Shown one piece after another: positions 1 to 8,575 of a stretch of DNA of 64,000 nucleotides. A program made the translations under genes and the position numbers. This DNA is from Pseudarthrobacter albicanus. Its GTDB lineage: Bacteria; Actinomycetota; Actinomycetes; Actinomycetales; Micrococcaceae. Positions within the stretch are counted from its first letter, which is position 1; the number at the start of each line of letters is the position of its first letter. Location: NCBI RefSeq assembly GCF_018224015.1, contig NZ_JAGPOT010000010.1, positions 1 to 64,000 on the forward strand, written 5' to 3'. The notes under the pieces were generated by a model that was not told the origin of the DNA, searched no databases, and worked only from the letters and a program-made list of their open reading frames with translations.

Positions 1-108
1 CAGCCCGGCGGCGGCTGCAAACAGGATTACCAGGGCGGGGTCATCACCTGGTCCCCGACGCTGGGTGCGAGCGTCAAGCCCACACCCCTGGCGGCCGCCA
101 AACCGTAG
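1..108 (+). CDS. 3' end of an LGFP-repeat-like protein (5' end outside the window)
   Basis: Frame 1 is open from the first base to a TAG at 106-108 and encodes 35 residues. The stretch GGCKQDYQGGVITWSPTLGA resembles the end of an LGFP repeat, a roughly 50-residue cell-wall-associated repeat in actinobacterial secreted proteins. The reading then ends in a short Pro/Ala-rich tail. An exported surface protein or lysin upstream of the polysaccharide locus would fit, but only this tail is visible, so the catalytic part, if any, cannot be judged. Confidence 0.5.
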   Translation, partial: QPGGGCKQDYQGGVITWSPTLGASVKPTPLAAAKP

Positions 109-270
109 GCCTCTGGCGGTCACTGCACCGCCTGGGGAGGTAAAAGTCCACGTCCCTGCACTGCGGACCCCCGCCGCCTGCAGAGGGCGGCCCGGCCTGC
201 CGACCATCGCAATGTACTCTTGACTCTAGAAAACCACCGGGCTGTAGAAACGGAAGACCACCCAGAGCGT

Positions 271-1566
271 ATGGCGGCACCAAAAGAGATCTCGATGAGC
301 CCCAAACAAACTACCGGAGGCCGCCCCGCCTCAGCTGTAGGCATTGGTTCCGCCGTTTCGGCTGGTGCGGGCATACTGATCCTGTTTATCGCGAGCCACG
401 CGTTGACGAAGGAAGAGAACTCCGAGTTTTTGTCGTTCTGGGCTGCGCTGTTCTTCGTTTATGGAGTGATGGGCGGCGTTCAAACAGAGTCCACCCGAGC
501 GGCGTCCGTGGTCGCCCTCAAAGGCATCGCCAATGGGCGGCGCCACCCCAGGCTGATCACGGCCGGATTAATCAGCGGGGCCATCGTTGCGGCGGTGATA
601 GCCGCCCTGTCCCCTGTCCTGACGGCTTTCGAGTTCTTCCACCATTCGGAAATCATCTCGCTGGGTCTCGTCCTCACTGCCATCCTCTACGCAGGACACA
701 GCGCCTTGGCCGGCACCCTTCAGGGAAGTGGCCACTGGTCCGTATATGGCCGGTTCCTCATTCTGGACGGCCTGCTTCGGCTCGTTTGCATCGGCGCCGC
801 CGCCGCGTGGTCGCTGGGGCTCCTGGGCCTGGAGATCGCGTGCTTTTGCGCCTTGGGTGCATGGCTCCTGCTGCTGGCCTTCTCAAGAGTCGCCCGCCAG
901 TCGCTGCAGGTCCGCGCAGACGTGCCACTTGGGAAGCTGCTGGCCCAGATCTTCCATGCAGTGGTGTCGTCGATCTCGTCCGCGGCCCTGATAGTCGCCT
1001 TTCCGCTCCTGCTCAAGCTGACCACCCCCGCTGCTGTTTTCGAACAGTCGGCCCCTCTCCTGCTGGCCATTTCCATGACCAGGGCGCCCATCATGGTGCC
1101 CTTGCAGGCTTTCCAGGGCGTGGCAATCGCACACGTCGTGAGGGCAGGATCGGAGGGATGGCGGGCCCTTCACCGGCCTCTCCTCATCCTCCTGGTGGTG
1201 GGAGGCCTGGGAGCGGTCCTGGCTTTCGTGATTGGGCCGAGCTTGATGCTGCTGTTTGGATCGGGTTACGGCGTGAGCGGCATGACACTTGCCCTGTTAA
1301 CTCTGGCATCACTGGTCATGGCCGTCCTGACTCTCACTGGGACGGCGACGCTGTCCACGGGCCACCACAGGGCGTTTTCTTCCGGTTGGGCCTCAGCGAC
1401 AGCAGTTGCCATCGCCATCCTGTTGCTCCCGCTGCCCCTCGAGGTCCGGTGCATCCTGTCCCTGACCATCGGGCCGGCTGTCGGCATCCTGGTCCATCTG
1501 CTCGCCCTGCGGAGACCGCCCGCGTCATCCGGCTCCGAGCCTGCACCGTCCGGACCTGCAACCTAG
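271..1566 (+). CDS. Wzx-like polysaccharide flippase (multi-pass membrane protein)
   Basis: The protein has about 431 residues and is almost entirely made of hydrophobic segments, roughly 12 helices, with a short basic N-terminus and a Pro-rich C-terminal tail. This is the layout of Wzx/MviN-type lipid-linked oligosaccharide flippases, which move undecaprenyl-linked units across the membrane. The nearby glycosyltransferases and FucNAc genes support that role. The frame is open back to a TTG at 220, but that TTG lies in a TTGACT that looks like a -35 box, with a weak TGTAGA at 243-248. ATG 271 is therefore preferred, with ATG 295 as the alternative. The family is assigned from topology and context, because no short diagnostic motif exists. 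Confidence 0.7.
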   Translation: MAAPKEISMSPKQTTGGRPASAVGIGSAVSAGAGILILFIASHALTKEENSEFLSFWAALFFVYGVMGGVQTESTRAASVVALKGIANGRRHPRLITAGLISGAIVAAVIAALSPVLTAFEFFHHSEIISLGLVLTAILYAGHSALAGTLQGSGHWSVYGRFLILDGLLRLVCIGAAAAWSLGLLGLEIACFCALGAWLLLLAFSRVARQSLQVRADVPLGKLLAQIFHAVVSSISSAALIVAFPLLLKLTTPAAVFEQSAPLLLAISMTRAPIMVPLQAFQGVAIAHVVRAGSEGWRALHRPLLILLVVGGLGAVLAFVIGPSLMLLFGSGYGVSGMTLALLTLASLVMAVLTLTGTATLSTGHHRAFSSGWASATAVAIAILLLPLPLEVRCILSLTIGPAVGILVHLLALRRPPASSGSEPAPSGPAT

Positions 1567-1587
1567 GGCCCCGGCCTGCAACGAAAA

Positions 1588-1622
1588 GACCCGCACCACA
1601 CGGGGTCCGTGTGGTGCGGGTC
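1588..1622. terminator. Perfect 16-bp hairpin between convergent genes
   Basis: A perfect inverted repeat with 16-bp arms (1588-1603 and 1607-1622) and a 3-nt loop lies between the flippase gene and the convergent glycosyltransferase gene. It probably ends transcription from both sides. A-rich sequence at 1584-1587 supplies a U-tract for the minus strand only. Confidence 0.75.
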
Positions 1623-1682
1623 GGTGAGTGCTTCCCGCCGCGGCCCGGCCTGACGTAGGCGGCCGGCCGGCGGTCGTAGAAA

Positions 1683-2915
1683 CTAGCCGTGCAGGACGAA
1701 CTCTTTCAGGCGCTCCAGCACGATGCTTCTCTCCAGATTGGCGAAGTGGTAGGCCTGGCCCCGCGCTCCAAACTCCCGACGCCGGTCAGCGGACATCCGG
1801 TACATGGCCCGGATGTTGTCTGCCAGGGCCACGGCATCGGCTGCGGGTCCGACGAAGCCGCACTTGGCGTCGTCTTCCACCAGGGTACGGACCTCGCCGT
1901 CCATTGCGAGTACCAGGGGGCGCCCCGACGCGATGTAGGACATCACCTTGGCAGGAACCGTGGCCTCCAGCAGTTCACTTTTCACCAGGCAGCCCACCAG
2001 GACGTCCGCCAGGGTCGTGTACTTGGGGATGTCACCGACGGGATGGTGTCCTTCGAAGCGGAACACCTCGCGCAGGCCGCGCCGCCCGACGTCGTTCTCG
2101 ACGTCGCCGCGGCTCATGCCGTCCCCCACGATGACCCAGGAGATGTCCGTCAGTCCTTCGGACCTGAGGATCTCCGCCGCTTCAATCATGGTTTCAAAGG
2201 ACTGTGCAGGACTGATGTTGCCGGTGAAAAGGACCTTGAACCCGTCGCCAAGCTGCTCAGCCAGCACCGGATCATGGATCTCCTGCTCGTAAAGACTCTC
2301 GCAAGCCTGCGGCACGACGGTGATCTTGTCATCCGGGAGACCCGTAATGTCCTTGATCCGGGCGCGCATCTGTTCAGAGAGGACAACAATCTTGTCAGGT
2401 TGCCGATAGTGCCAATGGGATATCTTCTCGGCTATGCGGCGAAAAAACTTGTTCCGGACATTCAGGACCGAGAACAGGTTCTCAGGCCACAGGTCGAGCA
2501 CGTACATGGTCGATTCAATCCCGCGCAACTTGGACAGGATTATTCCGGAGATCGACATCATCACCGGGGACAGTTGATAGAGGAAGATCTTGTCGTACTT
2601 GCCGAACATGAGTCGAGGCAGGTGGAAAAGACTGGCGAGAGGGAAGGAGACATAGTTCAGGAAAATCCGCAGGCTCGAATTATCACCGCGAGGTAGTTCT
2701 GGAGCGCGGTAAATCACCACCCCGTTATGCTCTTCCTTATACGGGCCCCTCAAGGAGTAACCCGGGAAGAACTCACCTTTGGGGTAGTTCGGCAGGCCGC
2801 AAAGAACCTCCACGTCCACGCCACCGGTTACGAAGTAGTCGCAGATGTCGTTGATCCGAAAGCCCTCGGGCCAGAAGTGCTGGCCCACGACCAGGACCTT
2901 GGGTGTGTGGCCCAC
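1683..2915 (-). CDS. WbuB-like family 4 glycosyltransferase
   Basis: This 410-residue protein begins with a GT-B N-terminal domain: VLVVGQHFWPEGFRI, then LCGLPNYPKGEFFPGYS. That start is characteristic of WbuB/WcaI-like transferases of L-fucosamine-type sugars. The C-terminal domain contains VLFTGNISPAQSFETMIEAA and an acceptor/donor-site stretch near VPAKVMSYIASGRPL. It sits 2 bp downstream of capE on the same strand, so the two are co-transcribed. The likely donor is UDP-L-FucNAc, made by CapE, CapF and the WecB-type epimerase of this window, but donor specificity is inferred from family and context only. Confidence 0.85.
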   Translation of the reverse strand: MGHTPKVLVVGQHFWPEGFRINDICDYFVTGGVDVEVLCGLPNYPKGEFFPGYSLRGPYKEEHNGVVIYRAPELPRGDNSSLRIFLNYVSFPLASLFHLPRLMFGKYDKIFLYQLSPVMMSISGIILSKLRGIESTMYVLDLWPENLFSVLNVRNKFFRRIAEKISHWHYRQPDKIVVLSEQMRARIKDITGLPDDKITVVPQACESLYEQEIHDPVLAEQLGDGFKVLFTGNISPAQSFETMIEAAEILRSEGLTDISWVIVGDGMSRGDVENDVGRRGLREVFRFEGHHPVGDIPKYTTLADVLVGCLVKSELLEATVPAKVMSYIASGRPLVLAMDGEVRTLVEDDAKCGFVGPAADAVALADNIRAMYRMSADRRREFGARGQAYHFANLERSIVLERLKEFVLHG

Positions 2916-2917
2916 TG

Positions 2918-3943
2918 CTATGAAGCCGCTTTGATCGAAGGCAACAGATCCTGGATATAGTCAGTGGTCTTGATCTTTTCGATGATCTGATCCACGGTCA
3001 GCTGCTGCGTGTTGTGGGACGTGTACTCCTCCAGCGTTTCGCTCACGTCGTCGCCGGAGTCGAAGAACTTCTCGTAGTTCAGGTCCCTCGTGTCAGCAGG
3101 CACACGGAAGTAGTCTCCCAGGTCCTCGGATTTCGCCCGCTCTTCCCGTGTCAGCAGGGTCTCGTGCGCCTTCTCTCCGTGGCGCGTACCGATGACGTTG
3201 ATTTCAGAGTCAGAGTTGAACAGGATCTTCATCGCCGTGGCGAGGTCGCCTACGGACGACGCGTCCGCCTTCTGCACAAACAGGTCACCCTGGTTTGCGT
3301 GCTCGAAGGCAAAAAGGACCAGTTTGACTGCTTCGTCGAGGTTCATCAGGAAGCGGGTCATGTGGGGATCTGTCACGGTCAACGGCTTGCCGGCGCGGAT
3401 CTGGTCCGCGAACAACGGGATGACGGAGCCACGTGAAGCCATCACGTTGCCGTACCTGGTGCAGGCGATCAGCGTTTCGCTGGCTTCGACGTTGCGGGAC
3501 TTGGCGATGACGACTTTCTCCATCATGGCCTTGGACGTTCCCATCGCGTTGATCGGATAGGCCGCCTTGTCGGTGGACAGGCAGACAACCTTCTTCACAC
3601 CCGCGTCGATGGCGGCCGTGAGGACGTTGTCCGTGCCGAGCACATTGGTCCGCACCGCCTCCATGGGGAAGAATTCGCAGGACGGTACCTGCTTGAGGGC
3701 TGCGGCATGGAAGATATAGTCCACACCGCGCACCGCTTCCCGGACGCTCTCAATGTTGCGGACGTCGCCGATGTAGAACTTGAGCTTGTCGTTGCTGTAA
3801 GCCTTACGCATGTCATCCTGTTTCTTCTCATCGCGGGAGAAGATGCGGATCTCGCCGATGTCTGTGTGCAGGAAGTGCTTCAGAACAGTGTTGCCAAAGG
3901 AGCCAGTGCCTCCGGTAATCAAAAGTGTCTTGTCCTTGAACAA
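2918..3943 (-). CDS. capE: CapE/WbjB-type UDP-GlcNAc 4,6-dehydratase/5-epimerase
   Basis: The product has 341 residues and is a short-chain dehydrogenase with an N-terminal NAD(P)-binding TGGTGSFGN motif at about residues 10-18. Further conserved blocks are HAAALKQVPSCEFFP and the catalytic region STDKAAYPINAMGTSKAMMEK. These are typical of inverting sugar-nucleotide dehydratases such as CapE, WbjB and FnlA, which convert UDP-GlcNAc in the first step towards UDP-L-FucNAc. The gene is first of a pair with the WbuB-like transferase. CapF and the 2-epimerase, which complete the route, are at 7.4-9.7 kb on the same strand. Confidence 0.9.
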   Translation of the reverse strand: MFKDKTLLITGGTGSFGNTVLKHFLHTDIGEIRIFSRDEKKQDDMRKAYSNDKLKFYIGDVRNIESVREAVRGVDYIFHAAALKQVPSCEFFPMEAVRTNVLGTDNVLTAAIDAGVKKVVCLSTDKAAYPINAMGTSKAMMEKVVIAKSRNVEASETLIACTRYGNVMASRGSVIPLFADQIRAGKPLTVTDPHMTRFLMNLDEAVKLVLFAFEHANQGDLFVQKADASSVGDLATAMKILFNSDSEINVIGTRHGEKAHETLLTREERAKSEDLGDYFRVPADTRDLNYEKFFDSGDDVSETLEEYTSHNTQQLTVDQIIEKIKTTDYIQDLLPSIKAAS

Positions 3944-4091
3944 CGTGTCTCCTTGGTCGGAAGATGGTGAGGCTGCGAGCGTGGCTGCAACCGTTAGATG
4001 ATATCAGCGGCATGCTTCCCGGCACCCTTGAGGGGCAGCGGCCGGGCAAGGAACGGGGCGCGGCCAAATTCGGCCTGTCCGCGTTTCAGCG

Positions 4092-4097
4092 TAGAAT
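4092..4097 (+). promoter_or_regulatory. -10 box giving a probably leaderless GT2 transcript
   Basis: TAGAAT (5 of 6 to the TATAAT consensus) ends 7 nt before the ATG at 4105, so transcription would begin at or next to the start codon. No Shine-Dalgarno sequence precedes that ATG, which agrees with a leaderless mRNA, a common arrangement in actinobacteria. The -35 region is not well conserved. Confidence 0.45.
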
Positions 4098-4104
4098 CGC
4101 AATC

Positions 4105-4845
4105 ATGCTTAGCCCAGAAACCCGCCGCGTGCTCGTAATCATGCCGGCTTGGAATGAAGGCGAAACCGTGGGAACCACGGTTTCCGAAGTCCTCAATTTG
4201 AACGAGGGATACGACGTCATGGTGGTCGACGACGGATCGAAGGACGCCACGGCGTCGGTCGCCGCAGCCGCCGGCGCCACCGTCCTCCGGCTGCCCTTCA
4301 ATATGGGCGTGGGCGGAGCCATGCGGGCCGGGTTTAAGTACGCCGCCCGTTACAACTACGACGCCGTCATCCAGGTGGATGCGGATGGCCAACACAACCC
4401 CAGTGAAATTGCGGCGGTGCTCAAGGGGCTGGAAACAGCAGACATTTCCATCGGCGCGCGTTTTGCAGCCAAGGGCGACTACAAAGTTTCGGGCCCCCGG
4501 CGATGGGCCATGGTGTTCCTGGCAGCCGTCATCTCCGGATTGGCGCACACGAAGCTGACGGACGTGACCTCGGGATTCCGGGCAGGCAACAGGCGCGCCA
4601 TCGCCCAGTACCTGGATCACTATCCGGCGGAGTATTTGGGGGACACCATCGACTCTCTCGTGGTCGCGGTTAAGTCCGGCTGCAAAGTGACCCAAATACC
4701 GGTGGCCATGCGGGCCCGCCAGGGCGGGACCCCCAGCCACAATCCTGCCAAGTCGGCTATATACCTCCTCCGGTCTGTGTTCGCCTTGCTGTTTGCCGTA
4801 ACCCGAAGCCGGTCCAGAATCGTTGTACAGGAAGGGCCTGCCTGA
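4105..4845 (+). CDS. DPM1-like family 2 glycosyltransferase
   Basis: A GT-A glycosyltransferase of 246 residues. The N-terminal part carries VLVIMPAWNEGETVG, VVDDGSKD (nucleotide-sugar binding) and the metal-binding DADGQHNP, all typical of dolichyl/polyprenyl-phosphate sugar synthases of family GT2. It has no C-terminal membrane domain. The stop codon overlaps the ATG of the DUF2304 gene (TGATG), a pairing seen widely in polysaccharide loci. It probably makes a polyprenyl-phosphate-linked sugar that GT-C enzymes such as the neighbouring DUF6541 proteins use on the outer face of the membrane. The frame is open upstream to 3964, but that region has the features of non-coding DNA. Confidence 0.85.
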   Translation: MLSPETRRVLVIMPAWNEGETVGTTVSEVLNLNEGYDVMVVDDGSKDATASVAAAAGATVLRLPFNMGVGGAMRAGFKYAARYNYDAVIQVDADGQHNPSEIAAVLKGLETADISIGARFAAKGDYKVSGPRRWAMVFLAAVISGLAHTKLTDVTSGFRAGNRRAIAQYLDHYPAEYLGDTIDSLVVAVKSGCKVTQIPVAMRARQGGTPSHNPAKSAIYLLRSVFALLFAVTRSRSRIVVQEGPA

Positions 4846-5276
4846 TGGGAAGTACTGTGGCGGCATTCATTTTTGCTCTGGTTGTGGTGGGGATTGTGCT
4901 CGAACTCGTCCGGCGCAAGATCTTCCGGGAAAAATACGCGGCGCTATGGCTGATCATCGGGGTGAGCGCACTCGTCCTGGCAGGGTGGCCCGGACTGCTG
5001 TCTGACGTCAGCAAGTTCCTGGGTGTCCAGGTGGCGTCAAACCTGCTATTTGCCCTCTGCATTATTCTGTTGCTCGGGGTCTGCCTCCACCTGTCGTGGG
5101 AACTCTCGGTGGTGGAGGATGAAAACCGCACCTTGGCTGAAGAGGTCGCCATTCTGAGGACCGCAGTGGAACGACTTGAAGACGACTTCAACAACATTGA
5201 ACGACGTCCGGCGGCGCCCGACAAGCCTGCCTGGGTTCCGCGGGAGCAGTCCACCACAGGAGCAGCCGAGGACTGA
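4845..5276 (+). CDS. DUF2304 membrane protein
   Basis: This 143-residue protein has three predicted membrane helices within residues 1-85 and the family sequence RRKIFREKYAALWLIIG between the first two. An acidic coiled-coil-like tail follows (VVEDENRTLAEEVAILRTAVERLEDDF). DUF2304 proteins are found directly after DPM1-like glycosyltransferases and are thought to be membrane partners or anchors for them. Here the start overlaps the GT2 stop by one base, so translation is coupled. The molecular role is not established. Confidence 0.8.
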   Translation: MGSTVAAFIFALVVVGIVLELVRRKIFREKYAALWLIIGVSALVLAGWPGLLSDVSKFLGVQVASNLLFALCIILLLGVCLHLSWELSVVEDENRTLAEEVAILRTAVERLEDDFNNIERRPAAPDKPAWVPREQSTTGAAED

Positions 5277-5321
5277 CCTTGTCGTCATGACCGCCTACTG
5301 GCCACAGTCACCAAGGAAACC

Positions 5322-7343
5322 GTGCCCGACCTCGAGCTGGATGCAGCAAACAATGCCGGTCCCCGGGCGCTGAAGGGCACGGATGTTCCGTCGGGTCCCG
5401 GAGCCGTCAGCCCTGCCATGCTATGGATCGCCGTGGTGCTCGCCTCCTTTGCTGCCTTCGCTGCTGTCGTCGCGGCCAGGGCCGCCGGAGGCCTCACCGG
5501 GTGGCACTCCCTCCTGGCCTTGGGCCTGGTGATGGTACTGACACCGGCTGCCCGGAACCTGTCCCAGCGGATACTCTTCGCGGTTGTTGGACTCGCCGGA
5601 ACCGCCCCCTTCATGTGGTGGTTCAGCGCCGACATTCCCTACCTCGACCGTGGAACAGTTGTGCTCGCACTCGGGGCCGCTGCCCTGGTTGGTTCCTTGA
5701 CCTACACGGGCGTCCGCAGGCTGCCGTTCCGGCGCTTCCTGCCCCGGTTCCGTGCCGTCGACTCGCTCCCGCTCATGGCTGTGGTCCCCGCGGCCTGGGC
5801 TGTACAGAATTTCTTGTTCACAAGGACCTTTGAATCGACGCTTGTCGTACTGACGAACTCATGGGACTTCGCCCCGCACTTCAACATGTTCAACATGATC
5901 CGCAACCACGGGTCAATCATTGCGTTGCTCCCTTCTGCGCCGGACGGCAGCAAATGGACTGCGGCGTCCTATCCGCAGGGCTTTCACGCTCTGCTGGCTT
6001 CTCTGGCCGAGATCGTCGCCGGCCCCGAAGCGGGCGACGTCGGCGGCGAATCCATGCTTTTCCTCAGGCTCGTCGGAGTTGTCACCGTCCTCGGAACCCT
6101 CCTCGTCGTCGCCGGCCTCACCTCTCTCCCGGCGTTCCGTCGAAATTTTCTGGTCACTCTACCCTTTGTGACGATTGCCGCCACCGCCTGGATCGTCGGC
6201 CCGGGGGCCATTCCCGTGTTCGGAGCGTTTCCCAATTTTGCTTTGGCGGTGGCACTCTGCGTCGCCTGCATCGTGATCGTGGAGCAACGACGGATAACCC
6301 CTCCTGCCGTCTCGACCGCTGCCCTCATCCTTACGGTGACCGCCGTGGCTCACGGTTGGATACTGTTGCTGGTCCTTTGCCTTCCCAGCGTTGTTGTCTA
6401 TGGCTTGTTTCTCCTGCGGCACCGACGGGAAGTTGGAGGGGCCCTCCTGCTTGTCCAGTCCGCGCTTGCCTCGGTGGGTGCGGCCGGCGTTGTCGGCGCA
6501 CTGTGGCAACTCCGGCAGTTGTCGGCTGGCGAGGTGCTGACCGCAACCGGAGGGATAGCGCTGGCGGACCCGGGGGTGGCGGTCCTGTGCATCGTCGCCA
6601 ATGCGTTGGTGGCCCTGGCATTCTATTCCCGCCGAAAGGTCGGCCCGGCCGATGTCCGCCGCGGAACCCTCGCTTCCCTCCATGTCCTGGCGACGCCCTT
6701 GTTTGCCGCCGTTCTGCTCGTTGCCCTGGCCGTTTTTCAACTGACGCAGGCGTCCAAGGTCAGCTACTATTTCCACAAGTCTTTCCTCGCCGTCGAACTC
6801 CTGGCCATCTTCTGCACGGTCGTGGCTGCGGCAGAACTTTGGTCGCCGCTGCTGGCGCGGCACGGACACCGGAAGACCTTCGTGGCCGCATCTTTGCTGG
6901 CGGCCCTCGGCGCCACCCAGTTCTTCGGGTTGCCGTTCACGGGGCTCAGCGACCAGGGTTTGAAGCCGACGGCGCCCGGGGCCACGGGGGTCCTGGGGCA
7001 GGCGGAACTCCTCTCCAGACCGGCGCCGCGGCTGATCCGGAAGTTGGTCGGCATGGCCGCCATTAAGAACACGCGGCCCTTCGTCTATGTGGGCTTTGAC
7101 GACGGCTTCGACCCACAGTTGGCAGCCCAATGGTCGCTGGCCCTCCAAGGCAAATGGACAGAATCCAACCACCTCGCAATTCCGATGGTCCGGCCGATGT
7201 ATGACGGGCCCTCCCACGTGCCGGAAGCAATCGAGGGCATCCTCCGGTCCCTGCCGGGTATCGACGTCGTCGTTGACCCCGAGCTGGTTCCGGAGCTGCG
7301 GGCCTGGCGTCCGCAGTATGCCTCAAGGATCATCACGTACTAG
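5322..7343 (+). CDS. DUF6541-type multi-pass membrane protein, putative GT-C glycosyltransferase
   Basis: The product has 673 residues and about 14 hydrophobic segments, with a C-terminal extracytoplasmic part. The start is a GTG preceded by AAGGAA. After the second to fourth helix comes a loop with SWDFAPHFNMFNMIRNHG, then YPQGFHALLASLAEI. The acidic-histidine loop early in the chain is the usual place of the catalytic residues in GT-C enzymes. It is the third gene of an operon with the GT2 and DUF2304 genes, which fits use of a lipid-phosphate sugar donor. The second protein of the same type is encoded at 9692-11674. GT-C function is inferred. Confidence 0.7.
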   Translation: MPDLELDAANNAGPRALKGTDVPSGPGAVSPAMLWIAVVLASFAAFAAVVAARAAGGLTGWHSLLALGLVMVLTPAARNLSQRILFAVVGLAGTAPFMWWFSADIPYLDRGTVVLALGAAALVGSLTYTGVRRLPFRRFLPRFRAVDSLPLMAVVPAAWAVQNFLFTRTFESTLVVLTNSWDFAPHFNMFNMIRNHGSIIALLPSAPDGSKWTAASYPQGFHALLASLAEIVAGPEAGDVGGESMLFLRLVGVVTVLGTLLVVAGLTSLPAFRRNFLVTLPFVTIAATAWIVGPGAIPVFGAFPNFALAVALCVACIVIVEQRRITPPAVSTAALILTVTAVAHGWILLLVLCLPSVVVYGLFLLRHRREVGGALLLVQSALASVGAAGVVGALWQLRQLSAGEVLTATGGIALADPGVAVLCIVANALVALAFYSRRKVGPADVRRGTLASLHVLATPLFAAVLLVALAVFQLTQASKVSYYFHKSFLAVELLAIFCTVVAAAELWSPLLARHGHRKTFVAASLLAALGATQFFGLPFTGLSDQGLKPTAPGATGVLGQAELLSRPAPRLIRKLVGMAAIKNTRPFVYVGFDDGFDPQLAAQWSLALQGKWTESNHLAIPMVRPMYDGPSHVPEAIEGILRSLPGIDVVVDPELVPELRAWRPQYASRIITY

Positions 7344-7376
7344 GCCTGCCGTCACGGGCACCCTGGTGGGCATGAG

Positions 7377-7414
7377 CAAGAGGCCACCTCCCAGTCATGG
7401 GAGGTGGCCTCTTG
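7377..7414. terminator. Perfect 17-bp hairpin between convergent genes
   Basis: Perfect 17-bp arms (7377-7393 and 7398-7414) with a GTCA loop lie between the DUF6541 gene and the convergent 2-epimerase gene. There is no long T-tract. It most likely acts as a bidirectional terminator. Confidence 0.75.
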
Positions 7415-7423
7415 ACCTACATA

Positions 7424-8575
7424 TCAGCGGTCGTTATCGACGGCGATTCCTGCCCGCTGGTGGTGGGTGTGGGCCGTCGATCGAATGAAGTTGACGACTC
7501 GACGCGAGGTATCGCTTATTTGGTAGTCCGCGGGAATTACGGGCGGACCGTCCGTCTCAAACTGATCCAGAACGATCGCGATGGCGTCGACGATTGCGTC
7601 GGCCTTGACTCCGGTCGTGATGATGGCGGCGGTATCAAGAGACTCAGGCCGTTCAATGGCGTCCCGCAGAGTCACGGCGGGGAACCCCAGCAGCGAGGAC
7701 TCCTCGCTAATCGTGCCGCTGTCGGAGAGGACCAGTTTGGCCTCCCGCTGCAACCGGACGTAGTCGTTGAAGCCGAACGGCGGGTGAAAACGCAGTCCCT
7801 GCTTGAGCTCTTCGGGCTGATCCTCCAGGCGCTTCCGCGTCCTCGGGTGGGTTGAGATAAGCACGGGAAGTTCGTACCGCTCGCTGACGGTCTGGAGGGC
7901 CTTGAGGATCTCGGCCAGACGCCGGGGACTGTCGACGTTTTCTTCACGGTGCACGCTGACCATGAAGTATCCCCCGGGGCTCAGGGCCTGGCGTTCGAGG
8001 ACATCACTGGCAGCGATGGCGTCCGCATTCGCCAGCAGCACCTCCTTCATCGGGGAGCCTGTGAGGAGGATGCGGGAAGGGTGCAACCCTTCCGCCAGCA
8101 AATTGCGACGGGCATGCTCGGTGTACACGAGGTTGTAGTCGGCAACATGGTCCACGAGTTTGCGATTCGTTTCCTCGGGGACGTTTTCATCGAAGCACCG
8201 GTTACCGGCCTCCATGTGGTAGACCGGGATTTTCAGCCGCTTGGCCATCAGCGCGGAGATGCAGCTGTTGGTATCGCCCAGGACCACCATGGCGTCGGGC
8301 TTCTCCTGCAGGAGTACCTGCTCCGTCTTCGCCAGGATCGATCCGAGGACGGTTCCCAACGACGACGTGTCCGCCGCCAGGAAGTGGTCAGGCTTCCGGA
8401 GTCCGAGGTCCTCGAAGAAGACTTCGTTCAATTCGTAGTCGTAGTTTTGGCCGGTGTGAACCAGAACATGCTCGGTGCTCCTGTCCAGACGGCGAATTGT
8501 GGCAGCCAGCCGAATGATTTCGGGCCTGGTGCCAACAATTGTCAAAACTTTTAGCCTGCGGCCAGCGTCGGTCAT
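7424..8575 (-). CDS. wecB: UDP-N-acetylglucosamine 2-epimerase family enzyme (WecB/CapG type)
   Basis: The 383-residue sequence carries the family landmarks in order: GTRPEIIRL, HTGQNYD, VVLGDTNS, HMEAGNRCFDENVPEETNR, LLTGSPMKEV, VSVHREENVD and LSDSGTISEE. Epimerases paired with CapF act at the last step to UDP-L-FucNAc by inverting C2. The start ATG overlaps the capF stop (ATGA), so the two are translationally coupled. The HMEAGNRCFD variant, in place of the usual HVEAGLR of GlcNAc epimerases, is typical of the CapG/WbjD branch. This makes the FucNAc role more likely than ManNAc synthesis. Confidence 0.9.
   Translation of the reverse strand: MTDAGRRLKVLTIVGTRPEIIRLAATIRRLDRSTEHVLVHTGQNYDYELNEVFFEDLGLRKPDHFLAADTSSLGTVLGSILAKTEQVLLQEKPDAMVVLGDTNSCISALMAKRLKIPVYHMEAGNRCFDENVPEETNRKLVDHVADYNLVYTEHARRNLLAEGLHPSRILLTGSPMKEVLLANADAIAASDVLERQALSPGGYFMVSVHREENVDSPRRLAEILKALQTVSERYELPVLISTHPRTRKRLEDQPEELKQGLRFHPPFGFNDYVRLQREAKLVLSDSGTISEESSLLGFPAVTLRDAIERPESLDTAAIITTGVKADAIVDAIAIVLDQFETDGPPVIPADYQISDTSRRVVNFIRSTAHTHHQRAGIAVDNDR

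Noticed and set aside
220..270. TTG 220 as start of the flippase
   Set aside because: No ribosome binding site precedes it, and the TTG is part of TTGACT, which fits a -35 box.
3994..4866. Minus-strand open frame of 290 codons opposite the GT2 gene
   Set aside because: The GT2 has clear motifs on the plus strand. The antisense translation is rich in Arg, Gly and His and shows no domain.
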